A stretch of 64,000 nt of DNA from Streptomyces sp. ICC1 (GTDB lineage Bacteria; Actinomycetota; Actinomycetes; Streptomycetales; Streptomycetaceae), in assembly GCF_003287935.1 (NCBI RefSeq), contig NZ_CP030287.1:8682058-8746057 (forward strand). The letters are read 5' to 3'. Positions 34,831 through 44,173 of the stretch are shown piece by piece (the first letter of the stretch is position 1; the number at the start of each line of letters is the position of its first letter). A program made the position numbers and the translations under genes. The notes beneath the pieces are model-generated. The model had not been told where the DNA came from. It did no database searches and saw only the letters and a list, made by a program, of their open reading frames with translations.

Positions 34831-36627
34831 TCACGCGTCCGCGATGTCGTTCGCCGCCACGTAGCCGAAGGTCATCGCGGGACCGATCGTCGATCCGGCC
34901 CCCGCGTAGCTGTGCCCCATGACGGCCGCACTCGCGTTGCCCGCCGCCCACAGGCCCCGGATCACCGATCCGTCCGCCCGCAGCGCGCGGGCCCGCGCGT
35001 CCGTGACGATGCCTCCCTTCGTGCCCAGGTCGCCCGGCACGATCTTGAAGGCGTAGAACGGCGGAGCCCAGATCGGCGCCAGACACGAGTTCGGGCGGAC
35101 GCCAGGGTCCGTGTAGTAGTGGTCGTAGGCCGTGTCGCCCCGGTGGAAGTCGGGGTCGGAGCCGTTCCACGCCTGCGCGTTGAACCGGTTGAGCGTGGAG
35201 CGCAGGGCGCCCGCCGGCACCCCGATCTGGTTCGCCAGGGCGTCCCAGGTCAACGCCTTCTTCGCCGCGCCGACCTCGTACCAGGAGTCGGGGAAGACGA
35301 TCGTCGGCAGGACGTCCCTGAACAGGTACTTGTTGCGGTAGTTCTGGTCCACGATCAGCCAGGCCGGGATGTGCGAGCCGGCCGCACCCCGGTCCTTCTC
35401 GTACATCACGTGCACCACATCGCTGTACGGGGCCGCCTCGTTGACGAAGCGGGCGCCCTTCCCGTTGACCATCAGGCCGCCCGGCAGGGTCCGTTCGGCC
35501 AGGCAGAAGTACGGCTCGTTCGGCAGCGGGATCGACGGCCCCCACCAGGCGTCCTCCATCAACGACAGCGCCGCTCCGGCCCGTTGGCCGGCCCGGATGC
35601 CGTCGCCGGTGTTCTCCTTGGCGCCGATCGACCACTGGGTGCCGATGGGCTGCTGCTGGTACTGGGCGCGCATCTCCGCGTTGTGCTCGAACCCGCCCGA
35701 GCCGATGACGACGCCCTTGCGGGCCCGTACGACGCCCCGTACGCCCTGCTTCTCCACGACGACACCGGTGACCGTGCCGCCCTCCTGCACCAGGTCGACG
35801 AGGGGGCTGTTCAGCCACACGGGGACCCCCGCCTGCATCAGCCCGGCCCGCAGCCCGGTCGCGAGCGCCTGGCCCATGGTCAGCGGCTTCTGCCCGCACA
35901 GCGCGGCCGCCGTGCCGCGCGCCAGGCATTCGGTGGACACCGCGAGGCCCTTGGCGTTGACGGCAGCGATGTTGAGCCACTTGTAGTCCTGGCTGAACAC
36001 GACCATTCCGGCGGGCACCGGCATGTACGCCGGGTTCAGGTGGGCCAGTTCGGCGCCGAGGATGTTGCCGTCGATCTGGTCCGGCTCGATGGAGCGGCCG
36101 TTGGGGAGCCCGCCGGGGAGTTGGGGGTAGTAGTCGCTGTAGCCGTCCATGAAGCGGAACCGCAGCGGGCTGTTGGCCATCACGAAGTCCAGCATCCGGG
36201 GCCCGTTGGCGAGGAAGGCCGCCTGCCGGTCCGCCGAGGAGCCGTTGCCGACGACGGCCGCCAGGTAGGCGGCCGCCTTCGCCGGGGTGTCGGGGACGCC
36301 CGCCCCCAGGATCACGGAGTTGTTCGGCAGCCAGATCCCGGCGCCCGAACGGGCGGCCGATCCGCCGAAGGTGGGGGCCTTCTCGACCACGAGCACGCTC
36401 AGGCCCCGTTTGGCGGCCGCGAGCGCGGCGGTCATCCCGGACGCCCCGGATCCCACGACGACGACGTCGTACTCGCCGAGGGGGACACCGTCCGCGGCGC
36501 GCGCGGCGGCCGACGGCAGCACGGTGGCGGCGAGCACCCCGGCGCCGGTCCCGGCGAGGACCGTCCGGCGGGAGGGAAGGGCGGAACTCGGTTCGGAACG
36601 CGCGGCGGAGGCTGTTCTCGCGGTCAT
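34831..36627 (-). CDS. Tat-exported KstD-like FAD dehydrogenase
   Basis: A 598-aa flavoprotein of the 3-ketosteroid-1-dehydrogenase/fumarate reductase family. A Tat signal (PSRRTVLAGTGAGVLAATVL) directs it outside the membrane. The FAD dinucleotide fold is DVVVVGSGASGMTAALAAAK, the family's GGSAARSGAGIWLPNN follows, and the C-terminal flavin loop ends AAVMGHSYAGAGSTIGPAMT. Substrate might be a steroid or another ketone; the export signal is unusual for true KstD. The ATG at 36,627 was chosen because it opens the signal. Confidence 0.87.
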   Translation of the reverse strand: MTARTASAARSEPSSALPSRRTVLAGTGAGVLAATVLPSAAARAADGVPLGEYDVVVVGSGASGMTAALAAAKRGLSVLVVEKAPTFGGSAARSGAGIWLPNNSVILGAGVPDTPAKAAAYLAAVVGNGSSADRQAAFLANGPRMLDFVMANSPLRFRFMDGYSDYYPQLPGGLPNGRSIEPDQIDGNILGAELAHLNPAYMPVPAGMVVFSQDYKWLNIAAVNAKGLAVSTECLARGTAAALCGQKPLTMGQALATGLRAGLMQAGVPVWLNSPLVDLVQEGGTVTGVVVEKQGVRGVVRARKGVVIGSGGFEHNAEMRAQYQQQPIGTQWSIGAKENTGDGIRAGQRAGAALSLMEDAWWGPSIPLPNEPYFCLAERTLPGGLMVNGKGARFVNEAAPYSDVVHVMYEKDRGAAGSHIPAWLIVDQNYRNKYLFRDVLPTIVFPDSWYEVGAAKKALTWDALANQIGVPAGALRSTLNRFNAQAWNGSDPDFHRGDTAYDHYYTDPGVRPNSCLAPIWAPPFYAFKIVPGDLGTKGGIVTDARARALRADGSVIRGLWAAGNASAAVMGHSYAGAGSTIGPAMTFGYVAANDIADA

Positions 36628-36777
36628 GGGCAGGCTCCAGCGGAGAGGGGGTGTGGGGGTGGATCCGGCATTCTGATGCCGAGTCAGAAAAGGTCTTCGG
36701 GGGATCATGTGAAGTCAAGGCATACGCGCCAGTCGCACCGTCCGGAACCGGCCGACGAACCCTGGCCGGGACACGAA

Positions 36778-36822
36778 GGAATCCCGTGGCGCGCACACCG
36801 GATGTGCGCACCACGGGATTCC
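36778..36822 (-). terminator. Strong hairpin, displaced terminator
   Basis: Arms of about 20 bases (ggaatcccgtgg plus gcgcaca, one mismatch) around a 5-base loop. It points to termination of the small minus-strand gene at 37,028, from which it is separated by the MITE. Confidence 0.75.
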
Positions 36823-36866
36823 GGGAGACGGGCCGTCAGGTCTTTGCGGTCACCGCACGAACAGTG

Positions 36867-37031
36867 CTAGTGCTGTGACCGGAAAGGTTCACCGGGTCGC
36901 GGCGCCCGGCACGGCACCTCGCCGCGTTGTCGGACCACACCGGTACGTCCAGTACGAGGCGTGGTCCTCCGCCTTGCGATGCACCGCACCGGACACCGCG
37001 ACCCGGCAAACCTTTCCGGTCACAGCACTAG
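36867..37031. mobile_element. MITE-like element, copy 1 (165 bp)
   Basis: Terminal inverted repeats of about 40 bases begin ctagtgctgtgaccggaaag and end with the complement; the inner part includes ccggcacggcacctcgccgc and gttgtcggaccac. No ORF. The right-end CTAG supplies the stop codon of the secreted peptide gene. Non-autonomous; the parent transposase is not in the window. Confidence 0.85.
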
Positions 37032-37228
37032 GTCGTCCGGTTGGGCGTGAAGTCCTCCACGTGCGCCGTCCCGCCGTCCGCGCCGGCCGGGGGTCCGTAG
37101 TTGGCGTACGGAGTGACGCCCGCGAGCCCCTGCCCGTCTCCGTCGGCGGCTCCGCCGCCGGCTGCCACGACCGCCGCCACGGCGAGCCCGGCCGCGATCA
37201 CCACGGCCAGCGCCTTGCGCATGCGCAT
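37028..37228 (-). CDS. Small secreted peptide
   Basis: A 66-aa protein with a signal peptide (RKALAVVIAAGLAVAAVVAA) and a short Gly/Asp-rich mature part (GVTPYANYGPPAGADGGTAH, VEDFTPNRTT). The TAG stop lies in the terminal repeat of the MITE inserted at its 3' end, so the natural C-terminus may have been longer. Unknown function. Confidence 0.65.
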   Translation of the reverse strand: MRMRKALAVVIAAGLAVAAVVAAGGGAADGDGQGLAGVTPYANYGPPAGADGGTAHVEDFTPNRTT

Positions 37229-37444
37229 GGGTTCCCTCCCCCTGTTCCGCTCCCGCGCGCGCGGGAGTCACCGTCATTCTGCCCTCGCTCCCACCTGTCC
37301 GAAAAGCGCTGTCAGGGCTGTCGGTCTTCGCTGCCTGCGGCTTTAACGGGCGTTTAGCCGTGGGGAGTCCACTCCGGGTGTCTGCCGCAGGGGTGCGGCC
37401 GGATTCGTTTCACGCCGGATCGGGGATCCGGCGTCACTTGGGGA
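37229..37444. other. Intergenic stretch before MITE copy 2
   Basis: About 215 bases with two small hairpins (ctcccgcgcgcgcgggag near 37,250 and cgccggatcggggatccggcg near 37,420) and no supported ORF. It probably contains the promoter of the small secreted peptide. Confidence 0.5.
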
Positions 37445-37586
37445 AGTTGACACGATGCCCCCGGCACGGCACCTCGCCGCGTTGTCGGACCACCGAAGTA
37501 CGTCCAGTACAAGCGGCGGCCCTCCGCCTTGCGAGGCACCGCACCGGACACCGCGACCCGGCAAACCTTCCCGGCCACAGCACTAG
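37445..37586. mobile_element. MITE-like element, copy 2 (left end degenerate)
   Basis: The right 120 bases match copy 1 (ccggcacggcacctcgccgc through cacagcactag), but the left terminal repeat is eroded (ggggaagttgacacgatg). It is therefore an older or damaged copy about 420 bases from copy 1. Confidence 0.8.
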
Positions 37587-37641
37587 CAACCCCGAGCAAG
37601 CCCCGAGCCCCGAGATCCCGCGGAGATCCGAGAAGCGCCCC

Positions 37642-39042
37642 CTAGGGCTGGGCCGGGTTCGGCTCTGCCTCGGCGTCACGCACCACCTGCATGAGGGTTC
37701 CCGCCGCCGTGGTGAGCCGTTGCTCGCGGAGGTCCAGGACGGGCGTCGGGTTGGAGAGGCCGTGGGACGCGAGGAGGTTCATCAGGGCCCAGATCAGGTC
37801 GGGGCGCCCCGTCAGGGGGAGTTGCCGGCCGTCCGGGGTGATGACCTCGGCCGCGGCGGTGCCGGCGAGCAGGTTGGTGCGCGCCCAGTCGACGACGTAC
37901 GACCCGCCCTGCGGGTCGGCGCGGAGGACGACCTCCCTGGTGCGGTGCAGGACGGCGAGGTAGTCCATCGGCACCGTCAGCCGTCGGGCGGCGTCGAACG
38001 GGGGCGTGCCGTCCGGGGGGGTGGACGCGCAGCACCGTGTCGAGGACCGGACCGTGGCTCTGGAAGGTGTGCGTGCTGGTCATCTGCAGGAACCGGCCCC
38101 GCACCAGGATGCCGCCGCGGCGCGACCGGCGCCGGTCCACGGAGCCGAACGCCGCCGGTTCACCCGGCAGGTCGTCCACGATCCACCGGGACTCCTCGCC
38201 CGGCTCGGTCACCGGCGCCCGGTCCTCGGGGAAGGCGCGGTCACGGCCGATCGAGGCGGTGTAGCGCGCCGCGGTGTGCGCGTCCAGGCGCCGGAGGTCG
38301 ATCGTGTCGCCGGCCATCTCGATGCCTCCGGCTTCCCGCGCGATCCGCATCTGTCGCAGCAGCAGGCCGGGGCGCCGGGTCGCGTCCGTCCACCGGCCTT
38401 CGAGGTCGACCATGCGGCTGGTCCTCGTACCCGCCGGCAGGGCGCTGCGGGGCCACAGGGGCGTGACCTTTCCGGGGGCCTCCGGACCGGCAGGGTCGAC
38501 GAGGACGACCAGGCGGCCGGCCGTGACGGCCGAGAGGCACACGGACGGCACCCGCCACGCTTCCGTGACCTCGAACCCGCCGCCGTCGGGCCCGTCGGCG
38601 CCGTGGACCCGCAGTCTCAGCCGGACCAGCGGCGTGAATGCGTCGGGGAGGGGGTCGCCGACGCAGGTCGTGAAGGTCGCCTCGGTGTCGGGGTTCTACC
38701 GCGCGAGTGACGCCTCCAGGACGTCCGCCCGCACCAACCACGCCCGCGCCGGGCCTTGTTCGGCCTTCGGCGCCCACAACACGAAGGTGTCGTCGCCGTA
38801 GGTGACGCCCTCGCCCTTCACGCGGTCCCCGCGCGTGATGCGGGGGAACCGGCTCCGCGTGAGCTCGAAGGCCTCGACGGGGATCAGGATCGAGCCGGCC
38901 ACACCGATGGCGAGCGCGATCCACGCCCAGTCCTCGCCCTCGCGCCAGGCGCCGTATCCCACGAGGAGGGCGAGCGGGGCCGGGAAGCAGCAGAGCGCGG
39001 CGAAGGCGAAATGCCGACCAGCACGCTGGCGTAGCTGCGCAC
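37642..39042 (-). pseudogene. Broken membrane protein gene (two frameshifts and one stop)
   Basis: One protein of about 465 aa is spread over three pieces. From a GTG at 39,042 (SYASVLVG) a missing base near 39,013 moves the frame to FAFAALCCFPAPLALLVGYG and the helix WAWIALAIGVAGSILIPVEA. An in-frame TAG at 38,696-38,698 then interrupts EASLAR/NPDTEATFTTCVGD. Near 38,017 a run of seven Cs shifts the frame again, after which it continues MDYLAVLHRTREVVLRADPQ to the stop at 37,642. Homology of the continuous product is unknown to me. Either a real pseudogene or low-quality consensus. Confidence 0.7.
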
Positions 39043-39215
39043 GACCCCTCCTCGACCCCGTACCCCGTACCCCGTATCCCGGACCGGGGCCCGGGACGTC
39101 GATCGCTGATCACATCGTCCCGTCGCCCTCGCCGCAGCACCACCCGGGTCCGCACACCGTGTCCGCGGACAACGGCCGGGTCCGGACCGCCTCTTGCGGC
39201 CTGCCCCCGATAAGT

Positions 39216-39231
39216 ATCTTGACGTCAAGAT
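39216..39231. promoter_or_regulatory. MarR-type operator palindrome, site 1
   Basis: Perfect 16-bp palindrome ATCTTGACGTCAAGAT, about 70 bases before the MFS start. It shares the TCTYGA half-site with site 2, whose centre is 42 bases away. Confidence 0.7.
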
Positions 39232-39255
39232 TGATCTCGGGCAGTCTGCTGCCGG

Positions 39256-39275
39256 GTATCTCGATGTCGAGATAC
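39256..39275. promoter_or_regulatory. MarR-type operator palindrome, site 2
   Basis: Perfect 9-bp arms, GTATCTCGA and TCGAGATAC, around TG. It lies 25 bases before the MFS start codon, between the expected promoter and the ggagg ribosome binding site, a good position for repression. Confidence 0.7.
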
Positions 39276-39300
39276 TTTTACGGGGGCTTGGAGGTCCGGG

Positions 39301-40734
39301 ATGCGGCGGCGTGGCACGGGAGCGCGGAAGGAACCACGGAAGGAACCGCGGGAGCGGCAGGGCCTGGTGGCGCAGTTGCGCCGGCCGCCGGGGGGCCGGG
39401 ACGCCCGGATCATGCTGCTCGCCCAGTTCCTCGACCGCGCCGGTACGGGAGTGTGGGCCGCCGCCTCGGTCCTGTACTTCACCTTCGTCCTCGGCCTGGA
39501 CGCCGGCCGGATCGGCCTGCTGCTGGGCGCGGCCGCGGTGGCGGGCATCGCCGGGTCGCCCCTGGCGGGCCACCTGGCCGGCCGCTTCCCGGTGCGCTCC
39601 CTGCTGATCGGCTGTCACCTCCTGCGCCTGGGCACGCTCGGCGCGCTGCTCGTGGTCACCCGCTTCGACGTGCTGCTGCCCGTGGTCGCGGTCACGTACC
39701 TGGGCGACCGGGCGGCCAAGACCCTGGAGATGCTCTTCGCCACGCGGGTGGCGGGTGAGCGGCGGTCCACCTACCAGGCGCTGTCGCGCAGCACGGCGAA
39801 CGCCGGCTACGCCCTCGGCGCGGGCCTCGCCGCGGCCGGTCTCGCCGTCGGGACCCGCGAGGCCTACCAGGTGCTGATCCTGGCCAACGCGGTCTCCTTC
39901 CTCGTGGCCGCCGCGCTCGTCCGGCGCACCCGGGGGCCGCGCGGCCCCGGACGGGTGGCCGCGGGCACCGGGGACCCGGACGCGAAGGCCGCGGCAGCGG
40001 AGGCGGAGGCGGAGGCGGTGGCAGCGGCCCGGCCGTCGGGCGCGCCGAGTCCGTGGCGGGACCGGGGGTACCTGCGCTTCGTCCTGCTGGACATCCCGAT
40101 GCACCTGGACGACTCGATCCTCGCCGTCGGCCTGCCGCTGTGGCTGGTGGACCACACCGATGCGCCGCACGCCCTGGTCCCGGCCTTCCTCGTGATCAAC
40201 ACCGTGCTCGTCGTCGTACTCCAGCTGCGCGTGTCGGCAGCGGTCGAGGGGCCCCGCCAGGCCGCGGGGGCCGTCTTCCTGTACGGGCTGACGATGTGCG
40301 CCTGTTGCATCCTCCTGGCCCTCACCGCGGGGGCCGGAGCCGGGGCCGCGTCGGTCGCGCTCCTCGCCGCGGCGGTGCTGGCCACCGCGGCGGAGCTGAT
40401 GCGCTCGGTGAGTTCCTGGGAGCTGGCGGTCTCGCTCGCCCCCGCGCGGGCGCGGGCGTCCTACCTGGGCGTGGCGGGCATGGCCCAGTCGGTCCAGAAG
40501 TCCGCCGGTCCGCTGCTCCTGACCGGCGTGATGGTGGCCGGCCCGGCCGGCTGGCTCGCCCTCGGCGCGGCGGTCGCGGCCCTGTCGGCCGTCCAGCGCC
40601 GCTCCGCCGTACGCCGGCTGGACACCCTGACCGCCCTGTCCGCCCCGCCCGCCCCCACGAGGCCGGCACCGGGGGACGGGCGGGGCGGACAGCCCAAAAG
40701 CCCTTCCCCTCCCGCCAGCCGTCCGGAACGATGA
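39301..40734 (+). CDS. MFS efflux transporter
   Basis: A 477-aa transporter with about 12 helices (MLLAQFLDRAGTGVWAAASV, AGHLAGRFPVRSLLIGCHLL). The central cytoplasmic loop is long and Ala/Glu-rich (AKAAAAEAEAEAVAAARPSG). ATG start with ggagg upstream. Two strong palindromic operators precede it, so it is probably repressed by a MarR-family protein encoded elsewhere. The next gene starts within its stop (ATGA), so the two form an operon. Confidence 0.87.
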   Translation: MRRRGTGARKEPRKEPRERQGLVAQLRRPPGGRDARIMLLAQFLDRAGTGVWAAASVLYFTFVLGLDAGRIGLLLGAAAVAGIAGSPLAGHLAGRFPVRSLLIGCHLLRLGTLGALLVVTRFDVLLPVVAVTYLGDRAAKTLEMLFATRVAGERRSTYQALSRSTANAGYALGAGLAAAGLAVGTREAYQVLILANAVSFLVAAALVRRTRGPRGPGRVAAGTGDPDAKAAAAEAEAEAVAAARPSGAPSPWRDRGYLRFVLLDIPMHLDDSILAVGLPLWLVDHTDAPHALVPAFLVINTVLVVVLQLRVSAAVEGPRQAAGAVFLYGLTMCACCILLALTAGAGAGAASVALLAAAVLATAAELMRSVSSWELAVSLAPARARASYLGVAGMAQSVQKSAGPLLLTGVMVAGPAGWLALGAAVAALSAVQRRSAVRRLDTLTALSAPPAPTRPAPGDGRGGQPKSPSPPASRPER

Positions 40735-41378
40735 GCCGCATGGTGTCCACCGATCGACTGCTCGCCTTCGCCGCGATGTCGCTGCTGCTGATCCTGATTC
40801 CCGGGCCGAGCGTGCTCTTCGTCATCGGGCGCGCCCTCTCCCAGGGGCGGCGGGCCGTCCTGACGACCGTGGCCGGGAACACGCTGGGCGCGTACGTGCT
40901 GGTCGTCGCCGTGGCCTTCGGGGTGGGCTCGATCGTCGAGCGGTCGGTGCTCGTGTTCACGGCGCTCAAGCTCGCGGGAGCCGCGTACCTCGTCTACCTG
41001 GGGGTCAAGGCCTTCCGGCAGCGGCGCGCCCTGCGCGCGGACTTCGGTGCGGACGCGACCGATTACGGGACGTGGCGCTCGCTGTGGGAGGGCTTCGCGG
41101 TCGGCGTGGCCAACCCGAAGACCATCGTGTTCTTCGCCGCCGTCCTCCCGCAGTTCGTGGACCGCGACCGGGGCCACGTGGCGGCCCAAATGCTGATCCT
41201 CGGCCTGGTGTTCAACCTCATCGCCGTGGTCTGCGACAGTGCCTGGGGCATGCTCGCGGCGACCGCCCGCAGCTGGTTCTCGCGGTCGCCTCAGCGGCTG
41301 TCCGCGATCGGCGGGGCCGGCGGGCTCGCGATGATCGGTCTCGGCGTGACCGTCGCCGCGACCGGGCGCAAAGACTGA
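40731..41378 (+). CDS. LysE-family amino acid/metabolite exporter
   Basis: A 215-aa membrane protein of the LysE/RhtB type: LLILIPGPSVLFVIGRALSQ (with the conserved GP), AGAAYLVYLGVKAFRQRRAL and GVANPKTIVFFAAVLPQFVD. Six helices. Its ATG overlaps the MFS stop, so it is co-regulated by the double operator upstream. Confidence 0.9.
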   Translation: MSRMVSTDRLLAFAAMSLLLILIPGPSVLFVIGRALSQGRRAVLTTVAGNTLGAYVLVVAVAFGVGSIVERSVLVFTALKLAGAAYLVYLGVKAFRQRRALRADFGADATDYGTWRSLWEGFAVGVANPKTIVFFAAVLPQFVDRDRGHVAAQMLILGLVFNLIAVVCDSAWGMLAATARSWFSRSPQRLSAIGGAGGLAMIGLGVTVAATGRKD

Positions 41379-41462
41379 TTCGAAGCAAGGCAGAAGCACT
41401 GCTCGAACCACTGCTCGACGCACCGCTCGAAGCACGGCCCGTAGACCGTCCCAGGGGGATCC

Positions 41463-42017
41463 ATGCGCGTCCGCTTACTCCACCAGCTCCTCGTACCGGT
41501 CGCCGCCGGCGCCCTCCTGCTGACCGGCTGCGCCGGCGAGCCGGAGAGCAAGGCGCCGAACACGAACGTGAGCTTCAAGCCCGTCCCGAGCGCCACGGCG
41601 CCCGAGCCGTCGAAACCCGGCGCGGGCGTCATCCAGTGGTACCAGAGCGGCGGCCGCGAGCGGCTCAACGGCCTGATCACCTCGGCGAGGATCGCCCACG
41701 GCAGCCACGAGGCGGACAAGGTGTACATCGACATGGGCCCCCTGTCCACCAGCCTGGAGGACGCACATGGGTACGCGATGATCCCCGACCCGAAGACCCA
41801 CGAGTCGTGGACCAAGGCCCGCAAGCAGATCGGCTCGGGGCTGCGCCGGGTGATGGCCACGTCCGGTCTGGGCGTGCCCTCGAGGGACGTGGACGACATG
41901 GCCGGGGTGCCCGGCGACGGCTGGTCGTGGATCGCCGACGGCATCGAGACCCTCAGGGACACGGACGCGCAGCTGCGCGCCCTGGGCTGCGTATCCACCG
42001 AGGACCCCTGGAAGTAG
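41463..42017 (+). CDS. Uncharacterised lipoprotein
   Basis: A 184-aa predicted lipoprotein; the lipobox is LLLTGC in VAAGALLLTGCAGEPESKAP. The mature part is soluble and helical (GGRERLNGLITSARIAHGSH, MAGVPGDGWSWIADGIETLR). No known family. The leader carries short direct repeats of the actgctcga type at 41,395-41,440. Confidence 0.75.
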   Translation: MRVRLLHQLLVPVAAGALLLTGCAGEPESKAPNTNVSFKPVPSATAPEPSKPGAGVIQWYQSGGRERLNGLITSARIAHGSHEADKVYIDMGPLSTSLEDAHGYAMIPDPKTHESWTKARKQIGSGLRRVMATSGLGVPSRDVDDMAGVPGDGWSWIADGIETLRDTDAQLRALGCVSTEDPWK

Positions 42018-42068
42018 GCGGCGGGTCTGGGGAGGTCTGGCGAAGTCTGGCGAGAGGGAGTTCGGGGC

Positions 42069-42986
42069 GTGGGCGTGTGTGAGCAGGACGTGCTGGCGGG
42101 GCGGTTCGAGGAGCACCGGGCCCATCTGCGGGCCGTCGCCTACCGGATGCTCGGCTCGCTCGGTGAGGCCGAGGACGCGGTCCAGGAGTGCTGGCTGCGG
42201 CTGAGCCGCACCGATGTCGGTGACGTGGAGAACCTCGGCGGCTGGCTGACGACGGTCGTGGCGCGGCTGTGCCTGAACGGGCTGCGTGCGCGGGAGACGC
42301 GCCGCGAGGACTCCCTGGAGATCCGCATGCCCGATCCGGTCCTCAGCCGGGAGGGTGCGGTCGAGCCCGAGGACGAGGTGCTGCTGGCCGATTCGGTCGG
42401 GCTGGCGCTGCTGGTCGTCCTGGAAGAGCTCGCGCCCGCCGAGCGGTTGGCGTTCGTCCTGCACGACATGTTCTCCGTGCCCTTCGACGAGATCTCCCTG
42501 ATGCTCGACAAGACCCCGGCGGCCACCCGGCAGCTCGCCAGCCGGGCGCGCCGCCGCGTCCAGGGGCGGGCGCCCGCGCCGGATCCGGACCTCTCCCGGC
42601 AGCGCGCGGCCGTCAGCGCGTTCTTCGCGGCCACGCAGGACGGGGACTTCGAGGCGCTCCTAGCCCTGCTCCACCCGGATGTCGTCCTGCGTTCCGACGG
42701 CGGTGTCGAACGCGCCGGCCAGTCGGTAGTCCTGACCGGCGCCCGGACCGTGGGCTCCCAGGCGGCGCTGTACTCCGCGCTCGCCCCGTTCGTCCGCCCC
42801 GTGCTGGTCAACGGGGCCGCGGGCGTGCTGTGCGTGGTCGGGGGGCGGCTGATGTCGATGCTGGCCTTCACGGTCACCGACGGCCTGATCACCGCCATCG
42901 ACGTGCTCACCGACCCCGACCGGCTGGACTCCATCGACCTGGGCCCCATCCTCGACCCCCTCGTCGGGGACCGCCGCCGGGGCTAG
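42069..42986 (+). CDS. ECF41-type sigma factor with SnoaL-like C-terminus
   Basis: A 305-aa extracytoplasmic-function sigma factor. Region 2 is HLRAVAYRMLGSLGEAEDAV, region 4 is APAERLAFVLHDMFSVPFDE followed by TPAATRQLASRARRRVQGRA, and the last 110 residues form the fused SnoaL-like domain that tunes ECF41 activity (AFFAATQDGDFEALLALLHP, VVLRSDGGVERAGQ). ECF41 genes usually lie by an oxidoreductase or carboxymuconolactone decarboxylase, which is not the case here. The TAG stop shares CTAG with the convergent gene. Confidence 0.9.
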   Translation: MGVCEQDVLAGRFEEHRAHLRAVAYRMLGSLGEAEDAVQECWLRLSRTDVGDVENLGGWLTTVVARLCLNGLRARETRREDSLEIRMPDPVLSREGAVEPEDEVLLADSVGLALLVVLEELAPAERLAFVLHDMFSVPFDEISLMLDKTPAATRQLASRARRRVQGRAPAPDPDLSRQRAAVSAFFAATQDGDFEALLALLHPDVVLRSDGGVERAGQSVVLTGARTVGSQAALYSALAPFVRPVLVNGAAGVLCVVGGRLMSMLAFTVTDGLITAIDVLTDPDRLDSIDLGPILDPLVGDRRRG

Positions 42987-43771
42987 GGCCAGAACTGTGC
43001 CAGTGCCGCCTCCTTGTACGGTGCCGGGCTCACGCTCAGGTCCCCGGCGAAGGGCCGGTCCAGCGCCATCACCAGCAGCAGGCTGAAGCCGATCAGGCCG
43101 GCCACCGCCGAGACGAACAGCAGCTGCATCTTCAGGCTGCGCAGCCCGAAGAGGAAGGTGAGCGGGAGGATCACGAACGCTCCCCCGTAGACGAGGACTT
43201 GCAGCAGGATCGGCAGCGAGGTCTCGGCCATCGTCACCCTCGCCCGCCGCTGTGCGGCGACGTCGTTGAGGCGGCCGGCGGCCTCCCCGTAGAAGGTCTC
43301 GCTCCGGGCGCCGACGGGCTCGTAGGCCTGGAGTGCCGTGTACAGGGCGTGCGTCTGGTCGGCGGTGGCCTCGTAGCTGGGCCGACCCTCGCGCATGAGG
43401 GGCCACTGGACCTCGACGACGGCGTGGACGTATTCCCCCACGGCCCGGTCCACGCGGGCGCGTTCGGCCGGGGGGAAGACCTCCGCGCTGCGGACGACGA
43501 GGGCCAGGTCGGTGGCCTCGCTCGCGACGATCGTCTGGGTGTTCTCCAGCTGGGTCCACAGGGTGACGACGACGAAGGCCAGGATGATGCCGTAGATCGC
43601 GCCGAACATGCCGAGGGCGACACCGACCATCTCGTTGTGCTCGCCGCCCGCGAGGTGCGGGAACCGGCGGCGGGCGGCCAGGCTGCCGCCGATGGCGAGG
43701 GCGACGAAGCCGCCGACGAGGACGACGCCGAGGAGGAAGGTGCTGAGGTGGTTGAGCAGCCAGAGGATCAC
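42983..43771 (-). CDS. DUF4239-like membrane protein
   Basis: A 262-aa protein with two N-terminal helices (STFLLGVVLVGGFVALAIGG, VGVALGMFGAIYGIILAFVV), a cytoplasmic helical middle (VDRAVGEYVHAVVEVQWPLM) and two C-terminal helices (LQVLVYGGAFVILPLTFLFG). The pattern fits the bestrophin-like DUF4239 family. Its stop codon overlaps the convergent sigma-factor stop in a shared CTAG. Confidence 0.8.
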   Translation of the reverse strand: MILWLLNHLSTFLLGVVLVGGFVALAIGGSLAARRRFPHLAGGEHNEMVGVALGMFGAIYGIILAFVVVTLWTQLENTQTIVASEATDLALVVRSAEVFPPAERARVDRAVGEYVHAVVEVQWPLMREGRPSYEATADQTHALYTALQAYEPVGARSETFYGEAAGRLNDVAAQRRARVTMAETSLPILLQVLVYGGAFVILPLTFLFGLRSLKMQLLFVSAVAGLIGFSLLLVMALDRPFAGDLSVSPAPYKEAALAQFWP

Positions 43772-43859
43772 GTCCCGCTCAACGACCGCCCGGCGGGAAG
43801 GTCCCGCCCGTAGATCAGCGCGAGCCGTCGCCCGTGCCCGCCGCCCCGCCCGCGGGTGC

Positions 43860-44173
43860 TTGGTGCTGGTCCGCGGGTCCCGGGTGGGGGGGCGGGCACG
43901 GGGTGCGCGGCGGCGGCCAAGGCGGTGGCTGCGGCCAGGGCGGGCGTCGGGCGGCGGCGGCGGCTGCGGCTGCGGCCAAGGCGGCCAGCGGGCAGCGGCT
44001 GCACGGCGGCTGCGGCCAGGGCGGGCAGCGGGCAGCGGCTACATGGCAGCTACGGCCAGGGCGGGCAGCGGGCGGCGGCTGCGGCCAGGGCTGCGGCGGC
44101 GCGGCGGCTGCGGCCAGGGCGGGCGGCGGCTACGTGGCGGCTGCGCGACGGCTGCGGCCAGGGCGGCCGGCGG
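43860..44173. repeat. Tandem ggctgcggccagggcgg repeats
   Basis: About 310 bases made of imperfect 30-35-base units (cggctgcggccagggcgggc, agcgggcagcgg) downstream of the LacI gene. Predicted ORFs here are artefacts of periodic composition. It may act as a terminator region; copy number may be mis-assembled. Confidence 0.75.

Noticed and set aside
43860..44173. Tandem repeats considered as a CRISPR array
   Set aside because: Units are contiguous and imperfect, without unique spacers and without cas genes nearby.
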